Notes under the pieces: generated by a model | Seen by the model: only the letters and a program-made list of their open reading frames with translations | Told to the model about the DNA's origin: nothing | The model's database searches: none | Shown here: positions 1 to 11,454 of the stretch, piece after piece | Layout of the letters: each line of letters begins with the position of its first letter | How positions within the stretch are numbered: position 1 is the first letter of the stretch | Assembly (NCBI RefSeq): GCF_900161835.1 | Contig: NZ_LT897836.1 | Location: 930,001 to 994,000 of the forward strand | DNA length: 64,000 nucleotides | Direction: 5' to 3' | Origin: Sodalis endosymbiont of Henestaris halophilus | GTDB lineage: Bacteria; Pseudomonadota; Gammaproteobacteria; Enterobacterales; Enterobacteriaceae | Position numbers and translations under genes: made by a program

Positions 1-2314
1 AATTTGTGTTTGTCCTATCTATGGTGATCAGCAGTTAATTGAGCAATTCAGCATTAATTTTAGTATCTACTTCAGCAATAAGGTGAATAATCATCGCCAT
101 TGTGATACAGAGATCTTTCATATAAGTTGTTTAACTTATGTTGTGTGAGTCTAAGTATGCTAAAATGACATTTAAAAATAGCAGAAAATATTTTGATATT
201 TCTGGCTGATTTGATCTAGCAGTTTTCGCTAGAAAGTTAGCTAACGCTTAGTTTGCAATTGTCATAATGTTATCCCTGACCAAGTTAAATGCGCAAATAG
301 CTATAAGTGTTATACTCAGAGTTAAAAGTCTGTTGCCCCTGTACGATAGTAGTTGAGCCAAAAAGATAGTCAATGATCTTGTTGTTATGAAATAATTTAT
401 AAAGCTAATGCTTTGGCTGCGAGCGATGTCAATGTGTTTTTAGTTCTTAAAGTATCTAATAGAAAATACCTAGAAGGTTCTATAGTGGTCTATAAGAAAT
501 TTTATTTTGTGGAAAATATTATAAGCCGAAACGGCAGCAGCTTGAATATTATTAGCTATGCTAATAAGCAATTGCTGCGCAATTGTTAGCTTACACCACC
601 GTGTGAAGCACTGGATAAATTTTACTATCTTATATTTCTTATTCTCTTTTTTGTTTATTGGTTGTATAGGTATTAATTTTCAAATTTGAACATATTGTTC
701 AAACTAGCACTACTTGAAGTTAACTTATGCCAAGTGATTATTGTATATAATTCTACGATTTTAAATACGTATAGATACATAGTAGCAAAAGTGCTAATAA
801 ATATTATGCGTGACTTAATATTTTAATTGCTTTTGGGTTGTAAAGTTGATGTTAGCAATAGGCAAGATTGTTTCTGCCATCAATACTACCGCGGCGTCGG
901 CCCCTTTTGAAAGTGCAAACTATATTATTATTCTAAAATAAACCGATCATAAAGCAGTGTAAAATTATAAATGTAATAACATTGTAATCATGCATAGAAG
1001 CTGTATGATGTGAGCAATCTGATGACAGATATGAAAAAGTTGTCAGTCAATAAACATAAACGAATTAATGATATTTCATTGATGTCAATAATTTTGATAT
1101 CAACAAAGCATAAAGGTTAATAACTAAATATGTCATAGGCGTGACATGAAATAATGCTTGCTCATCTGTAATACATAACAAAATAAATAACATTTTAAAT
1201 CGATGTGGAGACGGGAATTTAGTAATAAATTAAAATCGCTTTAGAATGATATAGTTAAATAAAGAACTAACTAATTTTCTTAATATTATTACCTTAACCA
1301 GGGTTTAAGGTTCACTGTTGCAAATTTTCTACGAGCTATATTACTATCATTAACTAGACTAGCTAGTTTTTAGCGCAGAGTGTACACTATATATTTACGT
1401 TATATCACTAAATCATCTACGATATCATGGCTTACGGTTGGCGGTATCAATATTATGGTGCTACAGCGTCATGTTTCGTAACTTAACATCAGTAGTGTGT
1501 TGACTTCATACCTAACAGTAGTTGTAATTTACTTTATTTAATCGCCGGTCTTATCGGGTTTATTGCTACTATAAACATAGTATCTGATGACAAAAGTCGA
1601 TTAGTTAAATGTTCTTTCATGTATTAAAGCACCTATAACAACTTGCTCATGTTTTTGTGTATCGCAGCAGTTACAAACTATCTCCGTGTCTGCGATTAGT
1701 CAATATTTTATGGTTTAGGTGTTTTCTTGTACTACTGAAGATATACTTCAGCCTCTGCTGCTAATTTAAAGTTGGTGTCCGGTTTGTCTATACTTTTGCC
1801 TAGACCTGTTAAATAACAGTTTTAGATGTAAAACGTTTACGTTTAGTCAAACGTTTTAGCACTGCGGTTAATAATGGCGTTTGTTTAATTATTGTTTATG
1901 ACGTACATTTCCGTTAAATTTAATCTAGTTTACGCTATATTAATTTGCTTATAGTATTGCTACTAGATCGGATATACCATTGTAGATTACACTAAATGCT
2001 CTATTATGTTATGGTCTAAACTTTTGCGATATACTATAAATCAAGACTGATTTCGTTACTATAGATATAATGTTTGTCTTAAATGGCGTGAGGATTATTA
2101 ACACCGTCACTTCTGGACGACGGTATGCTAATTAGTTGTCTTCCATAACTTTTAATTAACATTGTAATTTTAAAAGCAACTGTAATGACCGCGTCTCATG
2201 CCGCTAGAACGGCGGCTAAAATTTATGAGTGGTCTTCCGTTGCTTGTTTAAAATTTAATGTGGCCGTAACGGCTTGTGGCTGATTTATTTGTCGGTGATG
2301 GGTATTATTAATTC
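1..2314. other. AT-rich non-coding region downstream of nadE
   Basis: No gene is recognisable here. A GC-rich patch near 835-925 gives a short plus-strand reading (LMLAIGKIVSAINTTAASAP) that looks protein-like but is only about 25 codons long. It may be a gene remnant of unknown identity. Around 2090-2290 the composition is again less AT-rich and contains small inverted repeats, for example ACCGTC/GACGGT near 2102-2125. These may be remains of the former neighbour of nadE. Confidence 0.5.
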
Positions 2315-3133
2315 TCAATAGTCGTCAAAAACTGTCACTGGCGGATAACGCTTGTGCTTAGTCAGTTTATACCGGGTTTCAATCATACGTGCGATGTTAA
2401 GATCAATAGTTTGTCCTTCTAAGTAATTATCTATCATTTCGTAGGTAACTCCGAGCGCGGTTTCGTCAGGCAAAGCAGGATGGTTTTCTTCCAGATCAGC
2501 GGTCGGTACTTTCAAATAAAGATGCTCCGGGCATCCTAGGTATTGTAATATTGCTTTTCCTTGTCGTTTATTTAGTCGGAAGAGGGGATTTATATCAGTA
2601 CCGCCGTCTCCATATTTGGTAAAGAAACCGGTTACTGCTTCTGCCGCGTGATAAGTGCCTACCACTAATCCCGCGTTCATGTTAGCGATACTGTACTGCA
2701 CTTTCATTCGTTCTCTAGCTTTATCATTGCCTTTGATGTAGTCGCTTAACACGATACCCGCCTCGCGCAAGGTCTTTTCGCTGGCCTGAATAGTGCTTTT
2801 GATATTGATAGTAATCGCCTGATCAGGTTGTATAAATGCAATCGCATCCCAGCAGTCGGCTTCATCTCTTTGCTGACCGTAGGGTAATCGGACAGCGATA
2901 AATCGATAATCAAGCATTCCGGTTTCCTGACGAATATCACTAATAGTCTGCTGGCAAATCTTGCCCGTTAGCGTAGAATCCTGGCCGCCGCTTATGCCGA
3001 GCACTAGGGTGCGCAAGAATGAATGTTTTTTTAAGTAGGTTTTGATAAAATCTACGCTGAACCGAAATTCAGTTGCTGGGTCAATTGTGGATTTTACTCC
3101 CAGCGCTGCTATGATCTCTTGCTGTAGAGTCAT
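2315..3133 (-). CDS. nadE: NH3-dependent NAD+ synthetase NadE
   Basis: Cytosolic enzyme that amidates deamido-NAD+ to NAD+ using ATP and ammonia, the last step of NAD synthesis. The 272 residues align along the whole E. coli protein (275 aa). The ATP-pyrophosphatase P-loop is seen as SGGQDS at residues 48-53, followed by the conserved [15 protein letters not shown] segment and the C-terminal PPVTVFDDY. The start is supported by a Shine-Dalgarno-like GAGAAGG just upstream of the ATG. Odd point: the highly conserved GTDHAAE motif reads GTYHAAE here (residue 161, TAT codon at 2651-2653), an Asp-to-Tyr change. The rest of the frame is intact. The gene stands alone, with an imperfect hairpin at 3162-3199 in its probable 5' leader. 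Identity is very sure; full activity is less sure because of residue 161. Confidence 0.97.
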   Translation of the reverse strand: MTLQQEIIAALGVKSTIDPATEFRFSVDFIKTYLKKHSFLRTLVLGISGGQDSTLTGKICQQTISDIRQETGMLDYRFIAVRLPYGQQRDEADCWDAIAFIQPDQAITINIKSTIQASEKTLREAGIVLSDYIKGNDKARERMKVQYSIANMNAGLVVGTYHAAEAVTGFFTKYGDGGTDINPLFRLNKRQGKAILQYLGCPEHLYLKVPTADLEENHPALPDETALGVTYEMIDNYLEGQTIDLNIARMIETRYKLTKHKRYPPVTVFDDY

Positions 3134-3161
3134 TAACCTTCTCTCATGAAATGTAAAGATA

Positions 3162-3199
3162 CAACCATCACTACCTAACTATGAGGATAGTAATGGTTG
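3162..3199 (-). promoter_or_regulatory. Imperfect hairpin in the nadE 5' leader
   Basis: Read on the minus strand, CAACCAT / ATGGTTG pair as outer arms, ACTA/TAGT and CCT/AGG continue inward, and the loop has about 7 bases. That gives 14 pairs with one mismatch and one bulge. It ends about 28 bases before the nadE start codon, leaving the Shine-Dalgarno sequence free. A leader regulatory element is an inference. It could equally be a chance or relic hairpin. Confidence 0.35.
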
Positions 3200-4569
3200 A
3201 TAGTAAGTAAGAAGTAAAAAATCTAATTTTAGAAGAACAATCCTTATTAATATGTAGTGCAGGCAAATTGATTTTATCAGAGGTAAATGTTTAATAAAAG
3301 TATAACGTATTACTATTAAAACTAAATGTTATAGCTTCCGAGTATAAAATAGCAGCATTTTCGCTATCGCATCTTTCGCGTACACAGATGAACACTATGT
3401 AGTTTTTACTACAATTGTAGTACTTAGTAGCAGCATTTTAACTTTCTAAATTTTATGCGAAATATTATACCTACTGGTTATGTAGCATCGGTGGGAGTTG
3501 GATTTTAGACTTGATCATAATATTTACTCCTCCATACCCTGCCGGCAATCTCGTGCCGTTGATTATATTACAATCCTTTGCCGACATCAAGATCATCTGT
3601 TTTGTTTAACACATAGGCAATGCTGTGTGTTATGTTTATTATATCTATGGCATACTAGATGTATGCTGATTGTATGCGTAACTATTTGACATATTAATAT
3701 TATCTCCTTTAACGCTGATATATTTCATAGGTTTCTGTTAGTGGTTGGTAATTTCTTTCCGGAAACGTTATTAACCATGCGTATATACTGCCGTAATTTA
3801 TTACGTAGTACTTCGAGTTAAGTAAGCACTACATTTTTTGTCACGAAATAGATACAAATTTAGGACCAAACTTTTAATTCTACGGATTAGATAAAATCCG
3901 ATATTCGGATCGTTGTTTTAAAACATAGAAAGTATAACAAGCATTCCATAAAACGTTTAGCGCAAGTGGCTATCTTTTATTTAATCCCAACTTTTGACGT
4001 GCTGAGCATCTAATATAAGTGCAGATCCTATCCTTACATTTTTTTACTCAATACTGAATCAGCTTGCGCTACTTGGTAGCTATAGGTATGACTAAAGCAT
4101 TTAAATTACCACACCGGCATAAATAGGTTGCCTTGTAAACTGCTTTACTGTTCATTTAAATGACTGCGTCATTAACCTTAATTAACATGTTGTTAGCGAC
4201 GGGCATTAAGAACGACTTGCACATCACGATTGACTAATAATTTAATTTTACGGTTTGGGGGGGGGTTGACGTTGCTGGCATAGATGATGGTCATAACTCT
4301 ACTGTGGTAGCCAAGTAACATTGGCTATTTTATATGATTATGTATAAAACAATCTTTCAGTTTAGTGAAGCGTAAAACTTACATTGTTATCAGTTAAAGC
4401 TTGATGTAGCTGTAACAAAGCCTGGTATTTGTCGTATATTAATTAATAACAGTTACTGTTTTGTTAAGCTTTGGTAGCTACCTTTTTAGATTCCTGCAAG
4501 CTGCTTCATCGAATTATTTTATCATGACAATTAACTTTTTCCGTCTCTGAGCCCAGCTTAGTTATTTTT

Positions 4570-5345
4570 TTTGCGAACAAACACGGTACCACCGATAGGT
4601 AAAACTAGCACTTTTCCTTCTGAAATATCAGTTATGATGCAACACTAAACCTAGTTAGTCTATGTTTTGGTAAATTTACCGTCAAGAAGATACAATACTT
4701 CAACTTATTAGTTACTTCCACTTTTATATTTATGTGTTATCACCTAGTTGTCGCGAACTTTTTCATTTATTAATTTGCTAGCAAATGACCTATTCATGAC
4801 CCATGACGATCAGAAATAGTATTTTTAACACTGCTAATCTATGAATAATATTCAAGCTTTTTTACCAAACCGGACTTAATAACGCTCTTACGCATAAAGC
4901 TCAGTAGCTCTCGCTAATAATATTAAAATAGTTGCTACTGCAATACACATTAAAAATCTAGCATAACAATGCGGTTAAGGACTTATACTTTAATCTTTGC
5001 CGGTTGCTGATAGCCGTTGATTATGACAGAGAACAAGAGTACCTTAGCTTTTTGGCGATGGTATGTGCTCTTTATGAGGACGTTGCATCCTCATTGAATT
5101 CTAATAAAGAGGGGTGTATGAACTCCTTAATAAGCCCACCCCCTGTTATTAGATATTGGTATTCCTTATTAAATACCTAATAAATAAACGACTAACATTT
5201 ATGATTAAATTGTTTCCTTATCGGTATAACTGTAGTTAATAACCATTGAGTTATTGTAAGTCCTAAAGTCAATGCGTTGCATTTTGAATTATTGATAAAT
5301 AATTTGGAATTATATCATAACTTAACTTAAGTAACCAGTTTTAGT
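4570..5345 (+). repeat. Inverted duplication, left arm
   Basis: This segment is the reverse complement of 8531-9302. By hand alignment the core (about 4740-5290) is roughly 97% identical; the stretch 4962-5180 has only 5 differences in 219 bases. Identity falls off toward both ends. No terminal inverted repeats, target-site duplication or transposase were recognised, so it does not look like an intact insertion sequence. The two arms are about 3.2 kb apart and flank ribC. Confidence 0.9.
4962..5180 (+). other. Unidentified 72-codon open frame in left repeat arm
   Basis: An open stretch bounded by a TAG just upstream and ending in TAA. It contains the readings DYDREQEYLSFLAMVCALYE and NSLISPPPVIRYWYSLLNT. 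The first ATG is an internal Met at about codon 31, so there is no good full-length start and no clear ribosome binding site. The frame is preserved at full length in the other arm (8691-8909, minus strand), but four of the five base differences change an amino acid. That does not suggest strong purifying selection. I do not recognise the family. It may be a gene fragment that was duplicated. Confidence 0.3.
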
Positions 5346-7469
5346 CTTTACCGTAGTTTTATACTTTAGTGATGTGAAAAGTATACGGTAATTATATCTG
5401 TATATTACGTACACTAATATGTACTACATTTATTTCTGTGACAAGATTATACATAGTATATGTTTACTATAGACACTTTATCAAAGTTACTCATTATGCA
5501 CGTAAGAATTGCATTACAATGAGGATTTTTAGCTAAGAATAAAAAAAGAATGAGAGTCAACTAATTAATTGTTTCAGTCAAGTTTGCTTAATTATTTGTT
5601 CTTCAGGCTTGTCACCTGCAGGCAGTCTGCTTTGTTTTTTACAAAACAATAGTTAAATATTACTTGATATGCAATGGCATTATATACATAAACGTCTTAT
5701 ATATTAGCTTCATTACTCAAAACATGCAATCAAAAATCAAGGTTATGCTGTTAGTGATGTTGCTGTAATAGAGTATCGCAGCTGCTAATATAACTTTTAA
5801 TGTTTATAACAAAGTTTAGTAAATTATTCTGTAGCAAGAAAAATAATAAGGAAAGATCTATAATAATTTTAGATATTTTACTAATATTTTCATATTACTC
5901 CGAGTTAATTAAGAACGATTCATACAAAAAATTGTTCTTTATTGCAGAAAAATTTTCTGTAACCTACTCGTAAATAACTGTCTCTTGATAAAATATTTAT
6001 CAATAATGTTTGATCTTTTACTATTTTGTTCAAAAAGCTGAAGCAAATTAAGGTGGTATGACTTGTGATTATTATGAATAAACAACATCCATCTTAAAGA
6101 TGGAGAACAAGCGTTTAACACATTATAATAAAGTATGGTTAACGTCTATATATTAATTTTAGATTATTCATAACCATTAATATTATTTTAGTTTTAGATT
6201 AAAGCTAGTTTCAGCATTATTATAAATAATATTAATAAGTTAACGAGTTGTGTATTTACTTAACTTTGAGAAAGTATTTATAAATTCATATATTGTGAAA
6301 GTATCTAGTCTAATATTTATTTTCAATATCTATTTCCTCTATTAATTTATCGTATGAGAGTTCATATAACTAGCTTGAATGTATATAAATATTGAAAGAA
6401 TATTGTAGTTTTATTAAAAATTATTTTATTTAAACTTTATAAAAAGTTATATATTCTGCTGGAATTTGAATTCCTGATCTTTTAAGATAACACTTAGTAT
6501 CGCATAGGTTGCTACCTATCTACTAAGACGATATTACACTAAATTAATTATGTTTACTAGATATTAACATAAATAACCAAATTCTTTTGAAGAGCGTGCT
6601 TAAAAGCATTTAGCTTTACTGAGGTAAATAGTATATAAATGGTTAGTAGAAATATTAATAATTAAATATGTTTTAACGTATTTTAAGTTGCGCACTTAAA
6701 AGTAAGTCTTTTTCATATATAAAGAATATATGGTGTAAAGTTTAACTAATTGCTAATAGCACAAAATAACCTAATCATCAATAAAAAATACAGTTTAGGC
6801 AATTATCATGCTTTGGTGATAATTAATCCTTTGCAATTATTAGCATTATAAAGATAAACAGAAAAGACTTAAATAAACTATAAATAATGTGCCAGAAATT
6901 AAATTGTAGCCCTTTATGTCGTTATTAAATTTCAAATAAGGCTTGGTTATGACATCACATTTTACGTTTTCACTATGTCGACTGTAAAACAAAGCTTGTG
7001 CAAAAACTCTGATGACAATAGGGAGTATCACGATACTGCCGTAAGGTTATAGCTATTTAAATGTATAATCTTCAACCGGTTGTTTAGATAAGAATATTCT
7101 AGCACGTGTGGCGAAAATTACTTTACTTATTTGATAGGTAGTATATAGCATGTAATATGATGTTTTGTTTTTGCTGCACACGATACCGTACAAATAAAAC
7201 TGATATATTAAGTATTCGTTTAATTAACAAAGATATTATTTCGAATAACTACTAGATATGAAAAATTCACATAATGGATGCGGATCATGATCGCAAGTTA
7301 ATGAGATAGCAAGCGTACTTGACTGTGTGTTTGAATAAAACTGTGGGAAGATATGATAAATGAATGTTTATAACGCATGTTTCCCTCCTGTCTGATAAGT
7401 TGTTTAATTCCTAGATGGGGTATATTATGCCAGTGTAGGCTGAGTACATGCATACTTTCCGGTAATGTT

Positions 7470-8105
7470 TTAGCAGCTTAGCTGTGTTAAGCTGCAGACA
7501 CCACTCGTTAATACACGTTCTACGGTGTTAACAATGGCCTGCGTTTGTGCGTCGATTTCGATATTAACGCTATCTCTAAGGCGTTTTTTACCAAGTGTGG
7601 TACGCAACAATGTTTCAGGTATTAAATATACACAAAAACAGTTGTCTGCTACCTCTCCTACAGTTAGACTAATACCGTCAACACCAATGTAACCTTTATA
7701 CAAAATATATTTCATTAGTGTCTTTTCTGGAATAAAAAACCAAATCTGCCGGTTGTTCTCTGATTTAACGATTTTGATTAGTGTAGCGGTACAAATAATA
7801 TGTCCAGACATTAAATGACCGCCAATTTCTGTCTTCATGCTCGCAGCACGCTCCAGGTTGACCTCATCGCCGACCTTAAGTTCTCCCAAATTAGTTAATC
7901 TTAGTGTTTCTTTCATTAGATCGAAACTAACTACGTTGTCATTTATCCCGGTAACTGTCAGACAACAGCCGTTGTGAGCCATCGAAGCGCTGATGGTTAA
8001 ATCTAACATTAGATAATCTGGTAAGCAGACATGATGAGTACGAAAATGGTCTTTTTCTTCAATCGCAGTAATAGGTGCAGTGGCTTGTACAATTCCCGTA
8101 AACAT
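7470..8105 (-). CDS. ribC: Riboflavin synthase, alpha chain (ribC, also called ribE)
   Basis: Catalyses the dismutation of two molecules of 6,7-dimethyl-8-ribityllumazine to riboflavin and 5-amino-6-ribitylamino-uracil, the last step of riboflavin synthesis in the cytosol. The 211 residues match the E. coli enzyme (213 aa). The two lumazine-binding barrel repeats are visible: N-terminal MFTGIVQ with the GCCLTVT segment near residue 47, and the second half with [20 protein letters not shown]. The start follows a good Shine-Dalgarno sequence, TAAGGAAA. The gene stands alone between the arms of the inverted duplication. No FMN riboswitch is recognisable upstream. Riboflavin supply is a common reason for insect symbionts to keep this gene; that role is inference. 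Confidence 0.97.
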   Translation of the reverse strand: MFTGIVQATAPITAIEEKDHFRTHHVCLPDYLMLDLTISASMAHNGCCLTVTGINDNVVSFDLMKETLRLTNLGELKVGDEVNLERAASMKTEIGGHLMSGHIICTATLIKIVKSENNRQIWFFIPEKTLMKYILYKGYIGVDGISLTVGEVADNCFCVYLIPETLLRTTLGKKRLRDSVNIEIDAQTQAIVNTVERVLTSGVCSLTQLSC

Positions 8106-8274
8106 GCGGTTTCCTTATTTGCTAATACCTATATATCAATATATAATGTTGAATTTACTGCACAATATAAAAATCAAATTTTGATATGATGCAATAAAAA
8201 CTAGATTTGATATTATATCAGTTTTCCTTTATATAGTCGATAAGCATTTAAAATATATCGATAAATAATTTAGT

Positions 8275-8315
8275 TATACTTATTACGTAAATTTACGAAT
8301 TACGCAATAAGTATA
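8275..8315. other. Long hairpin upstream of ribC
   Basis: TATACTTATT (8275-8284) pairs perfectly with AATAAGTATA (8306-8315). After one A/C mismatch the stem continues with CGTAA/TTACG, leaving a 9-base loop, for 15 pairs in total. It lies about 170 bases upstream of the ribC start. There is no T-run on either side, so it is not a standard intrinsic terminator. Function is unknown. Confidence 0.5.
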
Positions 8316-8530
8316 AATTTGTTACGCAAATTAAAGGTAATTGCGTGCACAATAATACTAAGGAAGCAGCTTTAGTTTTATTCATTCAGGCTTATTTGCT
8401 GAATTGTTACAAAAGATGATACGCAAGTAAATATTACTTTATGTAGCGCGCAGTTTACTTCATCAATATTGACCTTATTAGGTTAGGCATGACGTTAATT
8501 AGTTATGGTATTTACTGTGTAGTAATATAC

Positions 8531-9302
8531 TAAAATCGATCACCCAAGTTAAGTTATGATATCTTAAATTTTTATCAATGACCTAAAATGCAACGCATTG
8601 ACTTGTAGTACTTACAATAACTAAATAGTTATTAACTACAGTTATACCGATAAGGAAACAATTTAATCATAAATGTTAGTCGTTTATTTATTAGGTATTA
8701 AATAAGGAATACCAATATCTAATAACAGGGGGTGGGCTTATTAAGGAGTTCATACACCCCTCTTTATTAGAAGTCAATGAGGATGCAACGTCCTCATAAA
8801 GAGCACATACCATCGCCAAAAAGCTAAGGTACTCTTGCTCTCTGTTATAATCAACGGCTCTCAGCAACCGGCAAAGATTAAAGTATAAGTCCTTAACCGC
8901 ATTGTTATGCTAGATTTTTAATGTGTATTGCAGTAGCAACTATTTTAATATTATTAGCGAGAGCTACTGAACTTTATGCGTAAGAGCGTTATTAAGTACG
9001 GTTTGGTAAACAAGCTTGAATATTATTCATAGATTAGCAGTGCCAAAAATACTATTTCTGATCGTCATGGGTCATGAATAGGTCATTTGCTAGCAAATTA
9101 ATAAATGAAAAAGTTCGCGATAACTAGGTGATACACATAAATATAAAGTGGAAGTAACGAATAAGTTGAAGTACCTTATCTTCTTGACGGTAAATTTAGC
9201 AACAACATAGATCAACTAGGTTTGATGTTGCATCATAATTGATATTTCAGAAGAAGAAATGCTAGCCTTACCTGTCGGTGTTGCTGTATTTGTTCGCCAG
9301 AA
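8531..9302 (-). repeat. Inverted duplication, right arm
   Basis: Reverse-complement copy of 4570-5345. The central 550 bases or so are nearly identical and the ends are more diverged. The 72-codon open frame is preserved on the minus strand at 8691-8909. The duplication must be fairly recent compared with the decay of the surrounding DNA. The opposite orientation means that recombination between the arms would invert the ribC segment. Confidence 0.9.
8691..8909 (-). other. Unidentified 72-codon open frame in right repeat arm
   Basis: Same frame and same length as 4962-5180. Differences from that copy by codon are Ile/Arg, Asp/Asn, Asn/Thr and Leu/Phe, plus one silent change. There is no full-length start codon and no recognised family. 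Confidence 0.3.
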
Positions 9303-10855
9303 AACTGACGAAGATAGGTAATGTTGGTTGATTTTTTTAACTATTGTTGCTAAACGTTAAGATGTTTATAGTATTTCTGGATTTGGTTTTGGTATTCCTA
9401 TGGTTTTTGCTTGCTATGTCACAACGAAAATATACTTCTTCGTTTACACCCCGTAAATACCAGCCAATGCTATGACATTATAAGCCACGTAAATCAGAAC
9501 TGGGAATTTAAAAATTTATTTTATGATCAATAAACTAATGAAGAGGCGTTTAGGAGCTTGAAATAAAAAATTTTGAGGTAAGCTACCAATATTTATTAAA
9601 ATATTATGTAATATCCTACTTATTATATCATAACTCTTCGTGAGTAAGCGGCGTACTAAACTCGATCAGACACTAATTATAGGAATAGAAATTTAACATT
9701 TAAACAAATTAAAAACAGGTTCCTTAAATAGGTAAGGAAGCCCCTATGGTTGTATGAGTTGAGCATTATACTAACATAGTAGCTATCTTATCGTTGTAGT
9801 CGCTTATTTTATTTATATAGCACTTACTTCGCAGCTAGTAAGTGCCTGTGATAGGTACACAGTTACGTATTTTACCTGCTACCTTTGCTGAGATTTAAAA
9901 ATTGGTCTGGGGGCTCGTTAAAAAACTAGGCAATTGGGTTGTTAAGGTAAGGTGTTGGTTTGTGTGGTCTTGTCGCGCTGTTATTAAAAATAATTTATGT
10001 TATACGAGCGACTCTATTCATTAACACCACTAGGCATCGTTGCGGTAAGTTCCAATAACTTTGCTCTAAATTTTAGTTTACTAATGTGTATCCTACTACC
10101 ACACAGCCTATTAATGTAGAGTAGAATATTTACATTGTCTGGCTCCCACCTTTTAGGTGGAAGATGTATATTATTTCCAGGTTCAAATTGATAATAGGTT
10201 TCGTATTTTCCTGCTGCATAGTTTTTTTACTAGCTTGTTGCTTAAATAAATTGTTTCATTACATAATAAAATGTTGGAGGTAGTGTCTAAATTTTCATCA
10301 CTTAGTACAATAAGTTTTAGTGTTTATTAATTAATTTCCTAAATTTATTCATGTTGTTAACGCAGTGTATTGTATGGCTATAAAATATCTGTTTGATTTT
10401 TTATTATACTTTTCTACTTGGTTACTTCACATCTTATACTGCGGCTATGTTGCGGGATTGACGAATTTACTATCTCGTCATGATTACAGCATGTTATAAG
10501 TTAGGTTATTTAGTCTCACCTTTTTGCTATTTTGATATTATCACGTGCAATAGTTACAACCTCAGCTTCTCTCGCATATTTTGCATTGAGCTTTGTACTA
10601 AGGGTCACTAACACGTCAAAACGTTAAAAAAGACGGCTGATTAGTTTAATCACCTAAAATCAATTAGCTTTTTGTGGAGAAAAGCGTTTTATTTTGCAAC
10701 ATGTAATAGATATTTGTTAATATGTGTTTATCATCTAACTAAATATTCACGCAGACAGATGTTAGTAAATATGTTCTGAATTTGTTTAATTGGAGCACTA
10801 TTTTTATATATTAATAGATTAATTGTTCGAGTTCATAACTTAACGTTATGCACGT

Positions 10856-10932
10856 GCGTCCGTAGCTCAGTTGGTTAGAGCACCACTTTGACATGGTGGG
10901 GATCGGTGGTTCGAGTCCACTCGGACGCACCA
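10856..10932 (+). tRNA. valV: tRNA-Val (anticodon GAC)
   Basis: A complete 77-base cloverleaf: acceptor stem GCGTCCG/CGGACGC, a D-loop with AGCTCAGTTGGTTAGAGC, an anticodon loop TTGACAT, a T-arm with GGTTCGAGTCC, and an encoded 3' CCA. It is nearly identical to E. coli tRNA-Val2. The anticodon stem has one T-G pair where E. coli has C-G. In E. coli a tandem valV-valW pair sits a few kilobases from pykF; here a single copy sits upstream of pykF, so location supports the identification. Only one copy is present. Confidence 0.97.
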
Positions 10933-11454
10933 AATATTTTTGTATCCTGTCCCAATAAAATCTTTATATTACCAGAATTTTCTGCAAAACTATTTTAGTG
11001 TCGCATGTTATGCGTAGGAATCGTATTTACCGAAATACGATTACGCTAGGTTTTAATAATGTTAGTTTAAATAATAAAGTGAATGAACGGCGATACAACG
11101 GCCTTTGGCTGTTGTATCGATCTATTATAAAAATGATATAAGAGTACTTTTATATTAATGTATTAATCATTTTTTTACTTTATTTTTAGCCGATCAATAA
11201 CTTTAAAATTTATTTAAATTCAAGGTATTAAAGGGTAGGCATAATTGATTTATCTTTAAGGTTTAAATTCAGCATCATCACTTAGTGCTGACTCACCCTC
11301 CCTCGTTGCATCGTTCATATTTTTTTCTTACGTTCTGATTGTAAACATTTATACTTAAATACAAACCACAGTAGTAGCGTGCGGTTTTTTACCATGGACA
11401 AGGGTCGGCATGTGCCATATTGATCATTTATTATAATTTATAGAAATTAACGTT
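10933..11454. other. Leader region between tRNA-Val and pykF
   Basis: No gene is seen. A strong hairpin lies at 11091-11119. Just before pykF a TATAAT-like -10 hexamer is visible at 11432-11437, but no convincing -35 element precedes it, so I do not call a promoter. The pykF start lacks a strong Shine-Dalgarno sequence. Confidence 0.45.
11091..11119. other. 13-bp hairpin between tRNA-Val and pykF
   Basis: CGATACAAC (11091-11099) pairs with GTTGTATCG (11111-11119). The stem continues inward through GGCC/GGCT with a single G-T pair to a three-base TTT loop. No T-run follows on the plus strand, so it is not a canonical terminator. It could be a relic of tRNA operon processing or termination, or a pykF leader element. 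Confidence 0.45.

Larger units (their letters stand above)
3134..7469. other. 4.3 kb non-coding region between nadE and ribC
   Basis: No intact gene is seen. It holds the nadE leader hairpin, a run of nine G at 4257-4265, and the left arm of the inverted duplication (4570-5345). The small open frames here (for example at 5939-6121 and 6846-7031, minus strand) are AT-rich, lack ribosome binding sites and resemble nothing I know. A short perfect inverted repeat, TCCATCTT/AAGATGGA, lies at 6088-6104. Confidence 0.5.
8106..10855. other. Non-coding region between ribC and tRNA-Val
   Basis: It contains the hairpin at 8275-8315 and the right arm of the inverted duplication (8531-9302). The rest is AT-rich with no recognisable gene. 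A small hairpin, CCACC/GGTGG with a five-base loop, lies at 10146-10160. Confidence 0.5.

Noticed and set aside
8106-8300. FMN riboswitch upstream of ribC
   Set aside because: The conserved RFN element sequences are not present; only an AT-rich hairpin is seen.
11409-11437. pykF promoter
   Set aside because: A TATAAT is present at 11432-11437, but the -35 position reads CATGTG, which is too weak to call.
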